Origin: Halobacterium jilantaiense
GTDB lineage: Archaea; Halobacteriota; Halobacteria; Halobacteriales; Halobacteriaceae
DNA length: 64,000 nucleotides
Assembly: GCF_900110535.1 (NCBI RefSeq)
Contig: NZ_FOJA01000001.1
Coordinates: forward strand, 2,577,393-2,641,392
Direction: 5' to 3'
Positions 36,161-44,981 of the stretch are shown here, piece after piece. Numbering within the stretch: position 1 is the first letter of the stretch; the number at the start of each line of letters is the position of its first letter. The position numbers and the translations under genes were made by a program. Below the pieces are notes generated by a model. That model was not told where the DNA came from. It was given only the letters and a program-made list of their open reading frames with translations, and did not search any database.

Positions 36161-37047
36161 CGCCCAGCGAGCACGCCGAACTCGCGTTGCTGCTCGAAGT
36201 CGCTGGCGCGCCGAAGCCGGGCAACGTCGACCGGGAGCGCGACCTCGCAGACCTCCGCTTCGAGCAGTTCCTCGCCGGTGCCGTCGGCGCACGAGAGGGG
36301 CTCGAACTGGCCGCGGAGCCCGACGAGCGACTCGGAGCCGCGTTCGAGACGGCCGTCGCCGGGATGGCGGCCGCCTCGGACACGAACACCCAGTTCGGCT
36401 GCCTGCTACTGGTGACGCCGCTCGTCCGCACGGCCGCGACGGGCGACCTCACTCGGGAGCGCGCGAGCGAGGTCACTGAGGCCACGACAGTCGCGGACGC
36501 GGCCGGATTCTACCGGGCGTTCGAGCACACCGACGTGGCCGTCGGGGACCCGCCAGAGGGCGCTGCCGACCTCGACGTGCGCCGCGGCGCGGCCGCCGTT
36601 CCGGCGCTCCGCGAGCGCGACCTCACACTTCACGACGTGATGGAGTTGAGCGCCGACGGCGACGCGAACGCCCGCGAGTGGACGACCGGCTTTTCGCGGG
36701 TGTTCGACGCCGCGGAGCGAATCGCGGCGGGCGACGGCCCGCTCACCGACCGCGCCGCCGACGCCTTCCTGCGGTTGCTCGCCGAGGAACCGGACACGCT
36801 GGTCGTCACCGAACACGGCGACGCGACGGCCGAGGCGGTCCGGTCGGAGGCCGAGCGTCTGATCGAAGCGCCGGACGCCGACATCCGCGAGTTCGCCGAC
36901 GACCTCGTCGAGCGCGGCGTGAACCCGGGGACGACGGCGGACCTCACGGCGGCCGCGCTGTTCGTCGCGCTCGAATCCGGGGCGTCGGTCGCCGGCGTAT
37001 CGACCGACGGCACGGCCAGCGGCGGCGACGGCGGTGGTGGCCAGTGA
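36157..37047 (+). CDS. Triphosphoribosyl-dephospho-CoA synthase-like (CitG family)
   Basis: A 296-residue protein with the CitG/MdcB signature: LEVAGAPKPGNVDRERD near the N terminus, AAASDTNTQFGCLLLVTPL as nucleotide-binding core, and VERGVNPGTTADLTAAALF at the end. In bacteria CitG makes the prosthetic-group precursor of citrate lyase. Haloarchaea have no such lyase here, so a related nucleotidyl/ribosyl transfer in cofactor synthesis is likely. Homologues occur in tetrahydromethanopterin gene clusters of methylotrophic bacteria. Start GTG 36157 overlaps the preceding TGA by 4 bp. Confidence 0.83.
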   Translation: MTPSEHAELALLLEVAGAPKPGNVDRERDLADLRFEQFLAGAVGAREGLELAAEPDERLGAAFETAVAGMAAASDTNTQFGCLLLVTPLVRTAATGDLTRERASEVTEATTVADAAGFYRAFEHTDVAVGDPPEGAADLDVRRGAAAVPALRERDLTLHDVMELSADGDANAREWTTGFSRVFDAAERIAAGDGPLTDRAADAFLRLLAEEPDTLVVTEHGDATAEAVRSEAERLIEAPDADIREFADDLVERGVNPGTTADLTAAALFVALESGASVAGVSTDGTASGGDGGGGQ

Positions 37048-37625
37048 CGGACTGGCCGGTCGACCTCGCCGGCGTGACGGAGACGGTCGTCGCGACGCTC
37101 GGGCCGAACGACCGCTGGAACCACGCCGCGCTCGGCCTGCACGCGCCCGACCAGCCGGGGGAGCCGGCGACGGCGACGACGTGGGGGAACACGCGGACGC
37201 GCCGGAACTTCCACCGGCAGGGCGGCGGCTACGTCCAGTTCGTCGACGACCCCGTGGCGTTCGCCGACGCCGCGCTCTCGATTCGCGAGACCGACGACCC
37301 GGTGCTGGACGCCGCGGCGGCGTGGGCGCGCGTCGACGCCGAGCAGACCGGCAGCGGCGACGACGAGGGCACGCGCGTCGAACACTGGGCGCTGTCGCCC
37401 GCGGAGACGGCGGTGGTCAGGGACGCGCCGTTCCGGGTGAACCGCGGCTTCTACGCCGTCGTCGAGGCGACGGTCGCGGTGTCGCGGCTGAACGTCGACG
37501 CCTACGACACCGAGACGCTCCGGGAGCGACTGCGGTACTTCGAGAGCGTCGTCGAGACGGCCGGCGGCCCCCGCGAGCGCACAGCGATGGCGCGCGTCCG
37601 CGAACACGCCGACGCCGACTGGTAG
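37044..37625 (+). CDS. DUF447 family protein
   Basis: A 193-residue protein of an archaeal flavin-binding-like split-barrel family (DUF447). The conserved NDRWNHAALGLHAP and TWGNTRTRRNFHRQG are present, followed by VQFVDDPVAFADAAL and a helical C terminus with NRGFYAVVEATVAVSRL. Its function has not been established. As with CitG-like genes, homologues sit in methanopterin-type biosynthetic clusters. Start GTG 37044 overlaps the upstream stop by 4 bp, making it the fourth translationally coupled gene after cofD. Confidence 0.83.
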   Translation: MTDWPVDLAGVTETVVATLGPNDRWNHAALGLHAPDQPGEPATATTWGNTRTRRNFHRQGGGYVQFVDDPVAFADAALSIRETDDPVLDAAAAWARVDAEQTGSGDDEGTRVEHWALSPAETAVVRDAPFRVNRGFYAVVEATVAVSRLNVDAYDTETLRERLRYFESVVETAGGPRERTAMARVREHADADW

Positions 37626-37827
37626 CGCCGCACCGCTCACGACTGTGTACGAGACACGGCGCTAGACTGCGCGCCGACACGGTATCGGCCGCTGTGACCG
37701 TCGAGCCCGCGGACTGGACACCACTGCTGGCGTTCGACCGTGGCGCTGTCGGGCACACGTTTCGAAATTCCGAACCGAAGTAGCGTCAAATGTAAGATGT
37801 GGGCACGGAATTGATGTACTCGTACTG

Positions 37828-40746
37828 ATGGCCGGTATGTTCGATTTCGTGCGCGGGCTGTTCTCGTCGTCTGCTGGACGCGCCGAGTCCGACGAACCGC
37901 CGAGCGAGCGCCCCGAACCCGACCCGCCACGCGACCTCCCCGACACAGACGTGGTAATCAAGGGCGGGGACGGCGACGAGGGAGTCGCGGCGACCCGCGA
38001 CGAACTGCGCGAGTGGCAGTCGGGGTACGCCGACGACTACCGGGACTACCTGACAGTCGAAGACGCTCTCGAAGCGTACCAGCGCGCCGAGACCGCGCTC
38101 GACCGACTCGCGCCGATTCGCGAGAACCCCGGCCAGTTCAGTTCGAACGCGGTCGAGGCGGCGGAGACGCTCCACGAGGACATCCAGCGGGTGCGGGAGT
38201 TCGTCGAACACCGAGACAGCTACAACGAGGCGTGGCTCGACGCGATGAAAGCGAAACACGGCGACGAACTGAACAGCTATTTCGGGGACGGCCTCACGCA
38301 CACCGACCAGCAGTTCCGGGCGATTTTCTCGAACGACAACTTCAATCGGGTGAACGCAGCCGCCGGCACCGGGAAGACGACAACGTTCGGTCGGCGCGTG
38401 AACTTCGTCCTCTCGGAGTACGACGACGTGTCGGCCAGCGACCTGCTCGCGATTACGTTCACGCGCAACGGCGTCTCGGAGATGGAGTCGGAGCTGGCGG
38501 AGACGTTCGACATCACCGGCGTCGAGGTGTCGACTATCAACGCCTACTGCAAGTCCGTCGCCGAAGCCCAGTATCCGGACATCGAACTCGTCGTCGGGGA
38601 GGCGAAGACGACCGAAATCGCCGCCATCTGGCGGGCAATCTGTACCTCCGAGCAGTACTCGGACGCGCACGACGCGTTTCTCTCGGCCTGGAAGGACGCC
38701 CAGTACGACCCGAACGACTACGACGTGGTCCGGGGCGTCTACGAGGAGCTCACCGAGAAGTCGGGCGTGACCGTCGGCGACGAGTCCGTTCCCATGGACT
38801 CGATTCCCGAGGAAGGGCTGGCTCACGAGGCGATTGCGCGGTTCCTCGTGGAGCACGACCTCGACTACGACTACCAGGTCCACTTGGACTGGGCGCACTC
38901 CGCGTCCGGCGGCTTCGTGATGGACTTCCGACTGGTCGACGCCGGGACCGACGAGACGGTCTACATCGAGTACTGTGCGTCCGAAGCCACGCGAGCAGAC
39001 CGTCCTGCCTACCGGAACAGTAACAGCGAGCGCCCCGAGACCGTCGAGCGGCTCTTCGAGCCGAACGAACACCTCGACACCGATACCAGCGACAGGACGG
39101 GAATCGTCCTCGACGGCGACGCAATCCTCGGGACGCCCAGCGACGAGCTCGACTGGGACGACCAGCGGACCCGCGAGCGGTTCAGGGGGGCCGTCAGGGA
39201 GCGGCTCGCGGCCGCCATCGAGGGAACGACGGTCACACCGGGAACGCGACTCCGGGGCGACGACCTCGCGGACCGCGTGTACGACCACAAGGTGCTGTTC
39301 CGCGATGTCGTCGAGACAGTCGAGACGTTCATCACGCAGGCACGGGTCCGGGAGTGGGACCCCGAGCGTGCCGCCAGCGAAGTCCGCGAATACCTCGACC
39401 AGGCCGAGGACGTCGACGACGGCGTGCCGGCGTTCTGTCGCCTCGCTCTGGCGGCCTACAAGCGGTTCGACGCCGTCTTCGACAACCGGACGAAGACCGA
39501 CTTCCACGGGTCCGTCGTGCTGACACGGGACCTCCTGGACGCCGGCGAGGTCGACGACGAGTTCCTGTACCCGTACGTCTTCGTGGACGAGATGCAGGAC
39601 CTGAACCAGGTCCAGTTCGGCGTGGTTCGCGCGCTCGCGGACCAAATCGACGACGTGCGGGTGTTCGGCGTCGGCGACGACTGGCAGTCCATCTTCGGGT
39701 TTCAGGGTGCGCGACCCGACCTGTTCATCGACTACGGGGACGTACTCGGCGCTGGCGACTACGAGGGGCTCCCCGACCCGGTGTCCGTGTTCACCGACGA
39801 CAACCCGATGCTGTCGTCCTACGACGCGTTCGCCGACACGCGCCTGGAGGACAACTTCCGGTGTCCGAACACGGTCGTCGACGCGAGCAACTGCGTCATC
39901 CGAAACAACGAGATTCGGACCGAGAAAGACCCGGACGGGAGTCCCGAGGGCACACCCATCGACGTCCATCACCTCGGCTGTGACACGTACGAGTACAAGC
40001 GGAACGTCTCGATGCGGCGGAAGATCGAATCCCTCGTCAGCGAGTCGCCACACCCGCCGCGGGACGTGCAGGTGTTGTTGCGCCAGCAGGACGGCGACCC
40101 GGAGTTCTACTACAGTCTCGTCGACGCGCTCCCGGACGCGGTCGACATCCGGACGGCACACGACGCGAAGGGGTCCGAGGCGAAACACGTCATCGTCCCG
40201 AAGGTGTCGGAGGTCGGCGGGTATCCGAGCACGAAAGCCGACCGGTGGGTGGAGCCGGTGAAACAGCCGCCGGACGTGTACGAGGCGGAAGCGGCGTCCT
40301 ACAAGCTCGAAGAGGAACGCCGCCTCTTCTACGTCGCCGTGACGCGGGCGGTCGACCGGCTCGACGTGTTGACCGTGCAGGGTGCGGAGTCGGTGTTCGT
40401 CGAGGAGCTCCCGGACCACCGCTGCGAACACCATCGCCCGCTTTCCGACGCCGAACTCGACGAGATCGAGACCGACTACGAGTGTCGCAGGCCGGTCAGT
40501 GGGTCCGTGGACGCGAAGTTCAACGACAACTTCGCGACGCTCGACTGGGACGGCCGTGGCCTGATCGACCTGAACCTCTACGACGCGACGGCCGAGCAGA
40601 CGCGGCGTCTCGACGAGCTAGCGGCCTCCGGCGGCCGCGTGACGCTCGCGAACTGCGGTATCCAGTACCGGGACCCGCAGGACGACGACGCCGACTACCA
40701 GCGGCTGCAACTCCAGGTCGACGAAGACGTGACAATCGAGTCCTGA
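37828..40746 (+). CDS. UvrD/helicase IV-like SF1 DNA helicase
   Basis: A 972-residue ATP-dependent helicase. Motif I AAAGTGKTTT is near residue 180 (Lys183), II is VDEMQD (Asp587-Glu588), III GDDWQSIFGF, IV LEDNFRCP, V HDAKGSEAKHVIV and VI EERRLFYVAVTRA. Between motifs Ia and II a domain with IARFLVEHDLDYDYQVHL, FVMDFRLV and VYIEYC matches the PD-(D/E)XK-like insert of helicase IV; the usual lysine position is not obvious, so nuclease activity is uncertain. The N-terminal about 170 residues are helical and unrecognised. It probably works in repair or recombination. It is a single gene with its own promoter region. Confidence 0.9.
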   Translation: MAGMFDFVRGLFSSSAGRAESDEPPSERPEPDPPRDLPDTDVVIKGGDGDEGVAATRDELREWQSGYADDYRDYLTVEDALEAYQRAETALDRLAPIRENPGQFSSNAVEAAETLHEDIQRVREFVEHRDSYNEAWLDAMKAKHGDELNSYFGDGLTHTDQQFRAIFSNDNFNRVNAAAGTGKTTTFGRRVNFVLSEYDDVSASDLLAITFTRNGVSEMESELAETFDITGVEVSTINAYCKSVAEAQYPDIELVVGEAKTTEIAAIWRAICTSEQYSDAHDAFLSAWKDAQYDPNDYDVVRGVYEELTEKSGVTVGDESVPMDSIPEEGLAHEAIARFLVEHDLDYDYQVHLDWAHSASGGFVMDFRLVDAGTDETVYIEYCASEATRADRPAYRNSNSERPETVERLFEPNEHLDTDTSDRTGIVLDGDAILGTPSDELDWDDQRTRERFRGAVRERLAAAIEGTTVTPGTRLRGDDLADRVYDHKVLFRDVVETVETFITQARVREWDPERAASEVREYLDQAEDVDDGVPAFCRLALAAYKRFDAVFDNRTKTDFHGSVVLTRDLLDAGEVDDEFLYPYVFVDEMQDLNQVQFGVVRALADQIDDVRVFGVGDDWQSIFGFQGARPDLFIDYGDVLGAGDYEGLPDPVSVFTDDNPMLSSYDAFADTRLEDNFRCPNTVVDASNCVIRNNEIRTEKDPDGSPEGTPIDVHHLGCDTYEYKRNVSMRRKIESLVSESPHPPRDVQVLLRQQDGDPEFYYSLVDALPDAVDIRTAHDAKGSEAKHVIVPKVSEVGGYPSTKADRWVEPVKQPPDVYEAEAASYKLEEERRLFYVAVTRAVDRLDVLTVQGAESVFVEELPDHRCEHHRPLSDAELDEIETDYECRRPVSGSVDAKFNDNFATLDWDGRGLIDLNLYDATAEQTRRLDELAASGGRVTLANCGIQYRDPQDDDADYQRLQLQVDEDVTIES

Positions 40747-40808
40747 CCGCTGCCGCTGTGGGTCAACGCCGAGACAAGGCATATACGCCGACCGCGGGTA
40801 CTCCGGGT

Positions 40809-41666
40809 ATGCGACGACGCGCCCTCCTCTCCACCGGTGCTGCCGCCGTGGGTGCCGCACTCGCGGGCTGCCTCGACTCCGGCCCGGCGACCTCGAACGA
40901 CAGCGCGACGACCACGCATGCCAGGACGGACGACGACATCGTCCGGACAACCGACGCCTCCGGGAATGTGTCGCTGTCCGTCGAGTACGAGCGCGTCCAG
41001 CCCGGCGTCCTCGTGACGGGCGTCGACTCGGTGGGCGTGCGGTCGGACAGCGCCCAGTACCTGTTCTGCCGCGTCGACGTGACCGGCGGCGAGCCCCCGG
41101 CCCGCAGCGAGTTCGGGCTCCGGTACGGCGGCGACGTGTTCGCGCCGGTGCTGGACGTCGGGTCGGGCGCGTCGCTGTACCGCGAAACGGAGACCGACGA
41201 CCCGCAGTACAGCAGCGCCCGCGGGTCGGGGTGGCTGCTGTTCGAACTCCCCGTGGCGCGGTCGGCTGCTCACGCCGCGTTCGTCTACGGGGGCCGCGAG
41301 TGGCCGGCCAGCGAGGCGATTCGTCAGCGGCTGTCGCAGCCGGAACCGGAACTGACAGTCGACTGGGGGTTGACGGATACACAGCCCGAGAACGCCGCCC
41401 GGCTGACGTTCACCGTGACGAACGAGGGCGACGACGACACTCGGTTCGTCGCTGCCCTGAACGGCGTCCTCGTCGTCGGCGCGCACAGCCCCGTCACCGC
41501 CTTCGACCGCGAAATTCCCGCCGGCGAGACGGTGTCGTGGACGTACACCCACGACGGCGGCGACCCGTACATCGCCACCACCGAGGAGGAGTCGGACAGC
41601 TACTACCGCCTGACGTGGCCGGGCGGCGAGGAGGAGGTGTACGTGGCGCACGCGAGCGGCGAGTAG
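40809..41666 (+). CDS. Secreted lipoprotein with Tat-like signal, unknown function
   Basis: A 285-residue protein starting MRRRALLSTGAAAVGAALAGC, with an RRR n-region and lipobox LAGC: a Tat-type lipoprotein, the main route in haloarchaea. A Ser/Thr-rich linker precedes two beta-sandwich-like parts; the second (LTFTVTNEGDDDTRFVAALNG...IPAGETVSWTYTHDGG) looks like a CARDB-type adhesion/extracellular domain. Function unknown. A GCATATAC box (40779-40786) lies 27 nt before ATG 40809. Confidence 0.78.
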   Translation: MRRRALLSTGAAAVGAALAGCLDSGPATSNDSATTTHARTDDDIVRTTDASGNVSLSVEYERVQPGVLVTGVDSVGVRSDSAQYLFCRVDVTGGEPPARSEFGLRYGGDVFAPVLDVGSGASLYRETETDDPQYSSARGSGWLLFELPVARSAAHAAFVYGGREWPASEAIRQRLSQPEPELTVDWGLTDTQPENAARLTFTVTNEGDDDTRFVAALNGVLVVGAHSPVTAFDREIPAGETVSWTYTHDGGDPYIATTEEESDSYYRLTWPGGEEEVYVAHASGE

Positions 41667-41718
41667 GCCGCGGCCCGATGTCGGGACGTTCAAATCGCCG
41701 CGGCCAGTATCCGTGGCC

Positions 41719-42711
41719 ATGACCGACGAGGACACGCGCGAGAACGTCCTGCCGGGGTCCGACGAGGAGCTGGACACCGAGGACGTGCGCGGCTACGACT
41801 TCCGCGGGGAGTTCGATTTCTTCGAGATGCTGGACTCGTATGCGACCACTGGCTTCCAGGCGACCCACCTCGCCGAGGCCGTCGACATCACGAAAGAGAT
41901 GCGCGACGAGGACGCCACCGTCTACCTGACGCTCACCTCGAACATCGTCTCCTCCGGGCTGCGCGAGGTCGTCGCGCACATGGTCCGGGAGGGGTACGTC
42001 GACGTCATCATCACCACGTCGGGGTCGCTCACCGAGGACGTCATCAAGACCGCGAAGCCGTTCAAGATGGGCGAGTGGGACGTCGACGAGGCCGCGCTCC
42101 GCGAGGAGGGCATCAACCGCCTCGGCAACATCTTCGTGCCGTCGGACCGCTACGTCTGGCTGGAGGAGTACCTCTACGACTTCTTCGACGACTTCTTCGA
42201 CGACGAACTGGTCCGCACGCCGACCGAGTTCGCGAAGGAGCTCGGCGAGACCCTCGACGACGAGGACTCCATCCTGAAGAACGCCGCCGACAACGACGTG
42301 CCGGTCTACTGTCCCGCGCTGACCGACGCCGAAATCGGGAACTTCCTCTACTACTACCGGCAGGGCAGCGGGCCCGACGTCGGCATCGAGATTCTCGACG
42401 ACTACGACTCCCTCATCGAGGACGGGCTGCTGTCGGACACCACGGGCCTCATCTGCGTCGGCGCGGGCGTCCCGAAACACCACGCCATCATGACGAACCT
42501 CTTCCGGGGCGGTGCCGACTACGCCGTCTACATCTCCACGGGCATGGAGGGCGACGGCTCGCTCTCGGGCGCGCCGCCCGAGGAAGCGGTCTCCTGGGGG
42601 AAAATCAAGGACGAGGACGCCGAACCGAACTACACCCAGATAGAGGCCGAGGCCACCCTCGTCCTCCCGCTGCTCGTCGCCGGCGCGTTCGAGGACCCGC
42701 GAACAGAGTAA
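41719..42711 (+). CDS. dys: Deoxyhypusine synthase
   Basis: A 330-residue NAD-dependent enzyme that transfers the butylamine group of spermidine (or works on agmatine in some archaea) to the lysine of translation factor aIF5A. It shows TLTSNIVSSGLREVVAHMV, DVIITTSGSLTEDVIKT, PVYCPALTDAEIG and the C-terminal EEAVSWGKI with the active lysine. ATG 41719 is preferred over GTG 41713; a TTCAAAT box is about 27 nt upstream. Length is normal for archaeal DHS (about 310-340). Confidence 0.94.
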   Translation: MTDEDTRENVLPGSDEELDTEDVRGYDFRGEFDFFEMLDSYATTGFQATHLAEAVDITKEMRDEDATVYLTLTSNIVSSGLREVVAHMVREGYVDVIITTSGSLTEDVIKTAKPFKMGEWDVDEAALREEGINRLGNIFVPSDRYVWLEEYLYDFFDDFFDDELVRTPTEFAKELGETLDDEDSILKNAADNDVPVYCPALTDAEIGNFLYYYRQGSGPDVGIEILDDYDSLIEDGLLSDTTGLICVGAGVPKHHAIMTNLFRGGADYAVYISTGMEGDGSLSGAPPEEAVSWGKIKDEDAEPNYTQIEAEATLVLPLLVAGAFEDPRTE

Positions 42712-42843
42712 CCGAGCGACTCCCACACTGGTTTCGACGGCTCGAACGCGGCTATCGTCTGCTCGGTTCACGCTACGCCATCGAGAACGGGGGGCTGCTC
42801 GGGAAACGAATGCTTTTAACGCGCGGCGAGTGAAACGTCGTGC

Positions 42844-43023
42844 ATGGCCATCAAGCCCGACTACGTCAAGAAGACGGGGAACATCCTCATGGAGCGATAC
42901 GAGGACGCGTTCTCCCGGGAGGACTTCGAGCACAACAAGGAAGCCGTCACGGAGCTGACGAACATCGAGTCGAAGAACGTCCGTAACCGCATCGCGGGCT
43001 ACATCACGCACAAGCGCAACTAA
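42844..43023 (+). CDS. rps17e: 30S ribosomal protein S17e
   Basis: A 59-residue archaeal/eukaryotic-type ribosomal protein: [19 protein letters not shown], then [30 protein letters not shown]. It is a complete small gene with a CTTTTAAC box (42813-42820) about 27 nt before the ATG. It stands between deoxyhypusine synthase (132 nt upstream) and asd, both plus strand; the dys-rps17e neighbourhood joins two translation-related genes. Confidence 0.95.
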   Translation: MAIKPDYVKKTGNILMERYEDAFSREDFEHNKEAVTELTNIESKNVRNRIAGYITHKRN

Positions 43024-43069
43024 TTCTGCGACCCGAAGTCGTATCACCGCCCGCCGCCGAGGGACGGGT

Positions 43070-44101
43070 ATGACCACGGTTGGCGTACTCGGTGCGACCG
43101 GCGCAGTCGGCCAGCGATTCGTACAGCTCCTCGACGACCACGGCGAGTTCGACCTCTCCGTCGTGACGGCGAGCCCGTCGAGCGCGGGCGACTCGTACCG
43201 GGAGGCGGCGAACTGGGGGCTCGACACCCCGATTCCGGAGGAGACGGCCGACCTGACTGTGCGGGCGACCGACCCCGGAGCGATTCCCGACGACACCGAC
43301 CTGCTGTTCTCGGCGCTGCCCTCGGACGTGGGCGCTGCGGTCGAACCCGAACTCTGCGAGGCCGGGTTCGTCGTGTCCTCGAACGCGAGCAACGAGCGCC
43401 GCGCCGACGACGTGCCGCTCGTGATTCCCGAAGTGAACGCCGACCACCTCGACCTCATCGACGTGCAGCGCGACCAGCGCGGCTGGGACGGGGCGCTCGT
43501 GAAGAACCCGAACTGCTCGACCATCACGATGGTGCCGACGCTCGCCGCACTCGACGAGTTCGGGCTGGAGCGCGTCCACGTCTCGACGCTGCAGGCGGTC
43601 TCCGGCGCGGGCTACTCCGGGGTCACCTCGATGGAGATTCTGGACAACGTCGTCCCCCACATCGGCGGCGAGGAGGAGAAGATGGAGACGGAGTCCCGGA
43701 AGCTCCTCGGCGAGTTCACGGGCACCGAAGTGGACGACCACGACGCCGTCGTGTCAGCGTCGTGCAACCGCGTGCCGACCCTGGACGGCCACCTCGAGAA
43801 CGTCTTCGTGGAGACCCGGGACGACCCCGCGCCCGAGGACGTGGCGGCCGCCCTCGCAGACGCGCCGACGCTCGACCTCCCGAGCGCGCCCGACCCCCTA
43901 ATCGAGGTGTTCGAGGACCCCGAGCGTCCGCAGCCACGGCTCGACCGGATGCGCGGCGACGGCATGGCCATCGCGGCCGGCGGCATCCAGACCACGGACA
44001 CCGGCATCCAGTACAACTGCCTCGCGCACAACACCATCCGGGGCGCGGCCGGAGCCAGCATCCTGAACGGCGAACTGCTCGCCCGCGACGGCTGGCTCTG
44101 A
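43070..44101 (+). CDS. asd: Aspartate-semialdehyde dehydrogenase
   Basis: A 343-residue NADPH enzyme of the archaeal/fungal type, making aspartate semialdehyde for lysine, threonine and methionine. The Rossmann motif VGVLGATGAVGQRF opens the protein, the catalytic Cys is in VKNPNCSTITMVP, and the active His region is VVSASCNRVPTLDGH. EEEKMETESRKLLG is typical of the archaeal branch. Start ATG 43070. Confidence 0.95.
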   Translation: MTTVGVLGATGAVGQRFVQLLDDHGEFDLSVVTASPSSAGDSYREAANWGLDTPIPEETADLTVRATDPGAIPDDTDLLFSALPSDVGAAVEPELCEAGFVVSSNASNERRADDVPLVIPEVNADHLDLIDVQRDQRGWDGALVKNPNCSTITMVPTLAALDEFGLERVHVSTLQAVSGAGYSGVTSMEILDNVVPHIGGEEEKMETESRKLLGEFTGTEVDDHDAVVSASCNRVPTLDGHLENVFVETRDDPAPEDVAAALADAPTLDLPSAPDPLIEVFEDPERPQPRLDRMRGDGMAIAAGGIQTTDTGIQYNCLAHNTIRGAAGASILNGELLARDGWL

Positions 44102-44144
44102 GAACCGGCCAAGCACTTTAGCCCGCGCCCGAGAACGCTCGGGT

Positions 44145-44981
44145 GTGACCCGCATCGAGTGGACGTACACCGTCGAGACGAGTCGGCTCCTCCACGCCCT
44201 CGCGCTCGTCGGCACGGGCGCTATCGGCTCGCTGTTCGTCTTCTTCGGCGGCGCACTCGTCTTCGTCGTCGCGACCTCGCTGCTGTCCGGCGAGTCCGCG
44301 ATTCTCGCCGCCCTGCTCGCGTTCGCGCTACTCGGCGCGCGCAGATTCGCGCCCGCCCTCGCGGCCTTCGACAGCGACATCTCCGGAACGCAGGGGTTTC
44401 TCCCGGCTCGCGAACTGCTCGCGGCGAGCGTCGCGTGGGCGGTCGTCCTCGCGGTGCTGCTGGCCGCCGGCGTGCGGTCCGCTGTGGTGTACGGCGTCGT
44501 CTTCGTCACTGCGTTCGTCTCCTTCCCGTTCGCGGCGCTCCTCCACACAGAGGGGTACGTCGACACCGACGAGGGCGTCGTCGTGGCCGACCGCGGCACC
44601 GGCAGCGGCAGCGAATCGACGCTCGCCGAAGTCGCCGCTGTTCGGCGGTACGACCTCGGCGGCGTCGCCGTGCTCCGCGTCGGCTACCACGACGGAACCG
44701 GGTCGTCAGCGCGGCGACTGCTGGCAGTGCCCGCGGCGCGGGCCGACGCCGTGGAGCGCGCGCTCGTCTCCAGCGACGCCGACCCGCCGGAGGGCGACCG
44801 GAACCCACTGATAGCGAAGACGCTGTACGCGTTCGCGCTCGGCTCGTTCGGGGTCGCAGCGGCGTTCGGCTACTTCGCGGCGACCGAGGGCGGGGACGCC
44901 GCCGGTATCGGCCTCTACGTCGCGCTCTTCGCGTCCCTCATCGGCTGCATGTTCGCGTGGCTCGGTGCGGTCGAGGGCTAG
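44145..44981 (+). CDS. Haloarchaeal multi-pass membrane protein
   Basis: A 278-residue unrecognised membrane protein with helices at about 15-45, 50-70, 90-130 in the first half and two more at the C terminus (LIAKTLYAFALGSFGVAAAFGY and the end). The middle 130-220 is a soluble domain (HTEGYVDTDEGVVVADRGTG, VRRYDLGGVAVLRVGYHDG) resembling a PH-like bPH_2 fold. Start GTG 44145 directly follows a CCCGAG-aacg-CTCGGG hairpin (44128-44143). Its stop overlaps the convergent dehydrogenase stop by 4 bp. Confidence 0.75.
   Translation: MTRIEWTYTVETSRLLHALALVGTGAIGSLFVFFGGALVFVVATSLLSGESAILAALLAFALLGARRFAPALAAFDSDISGTQGFLPARELLAASVAWAVVLAVLLAAGVRSAVVYGVVFVTAFVSFPFAALLHTEGYVDTDEGVVVADRGTGSGSESTLAEVAAVRRYDLGGVAVLRVGYHDGTGSSARRLLAVPAARADAVERALVSSDADPPEGDRNPLIAKTLYAFALGSFGVAAAFGYFAATEGGDAAGIGLYVALFASLIGCMFAWLGAVEG

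Noticed and set aside
37786-40434. Very long open frame on the minus strand opposite the helicase
   Set aside because: It is an antisense shadow caused by high-GC codon bias; the plus-strand frame has all SF1 motifs, and the minus-strand product has no recognisable family pattern.
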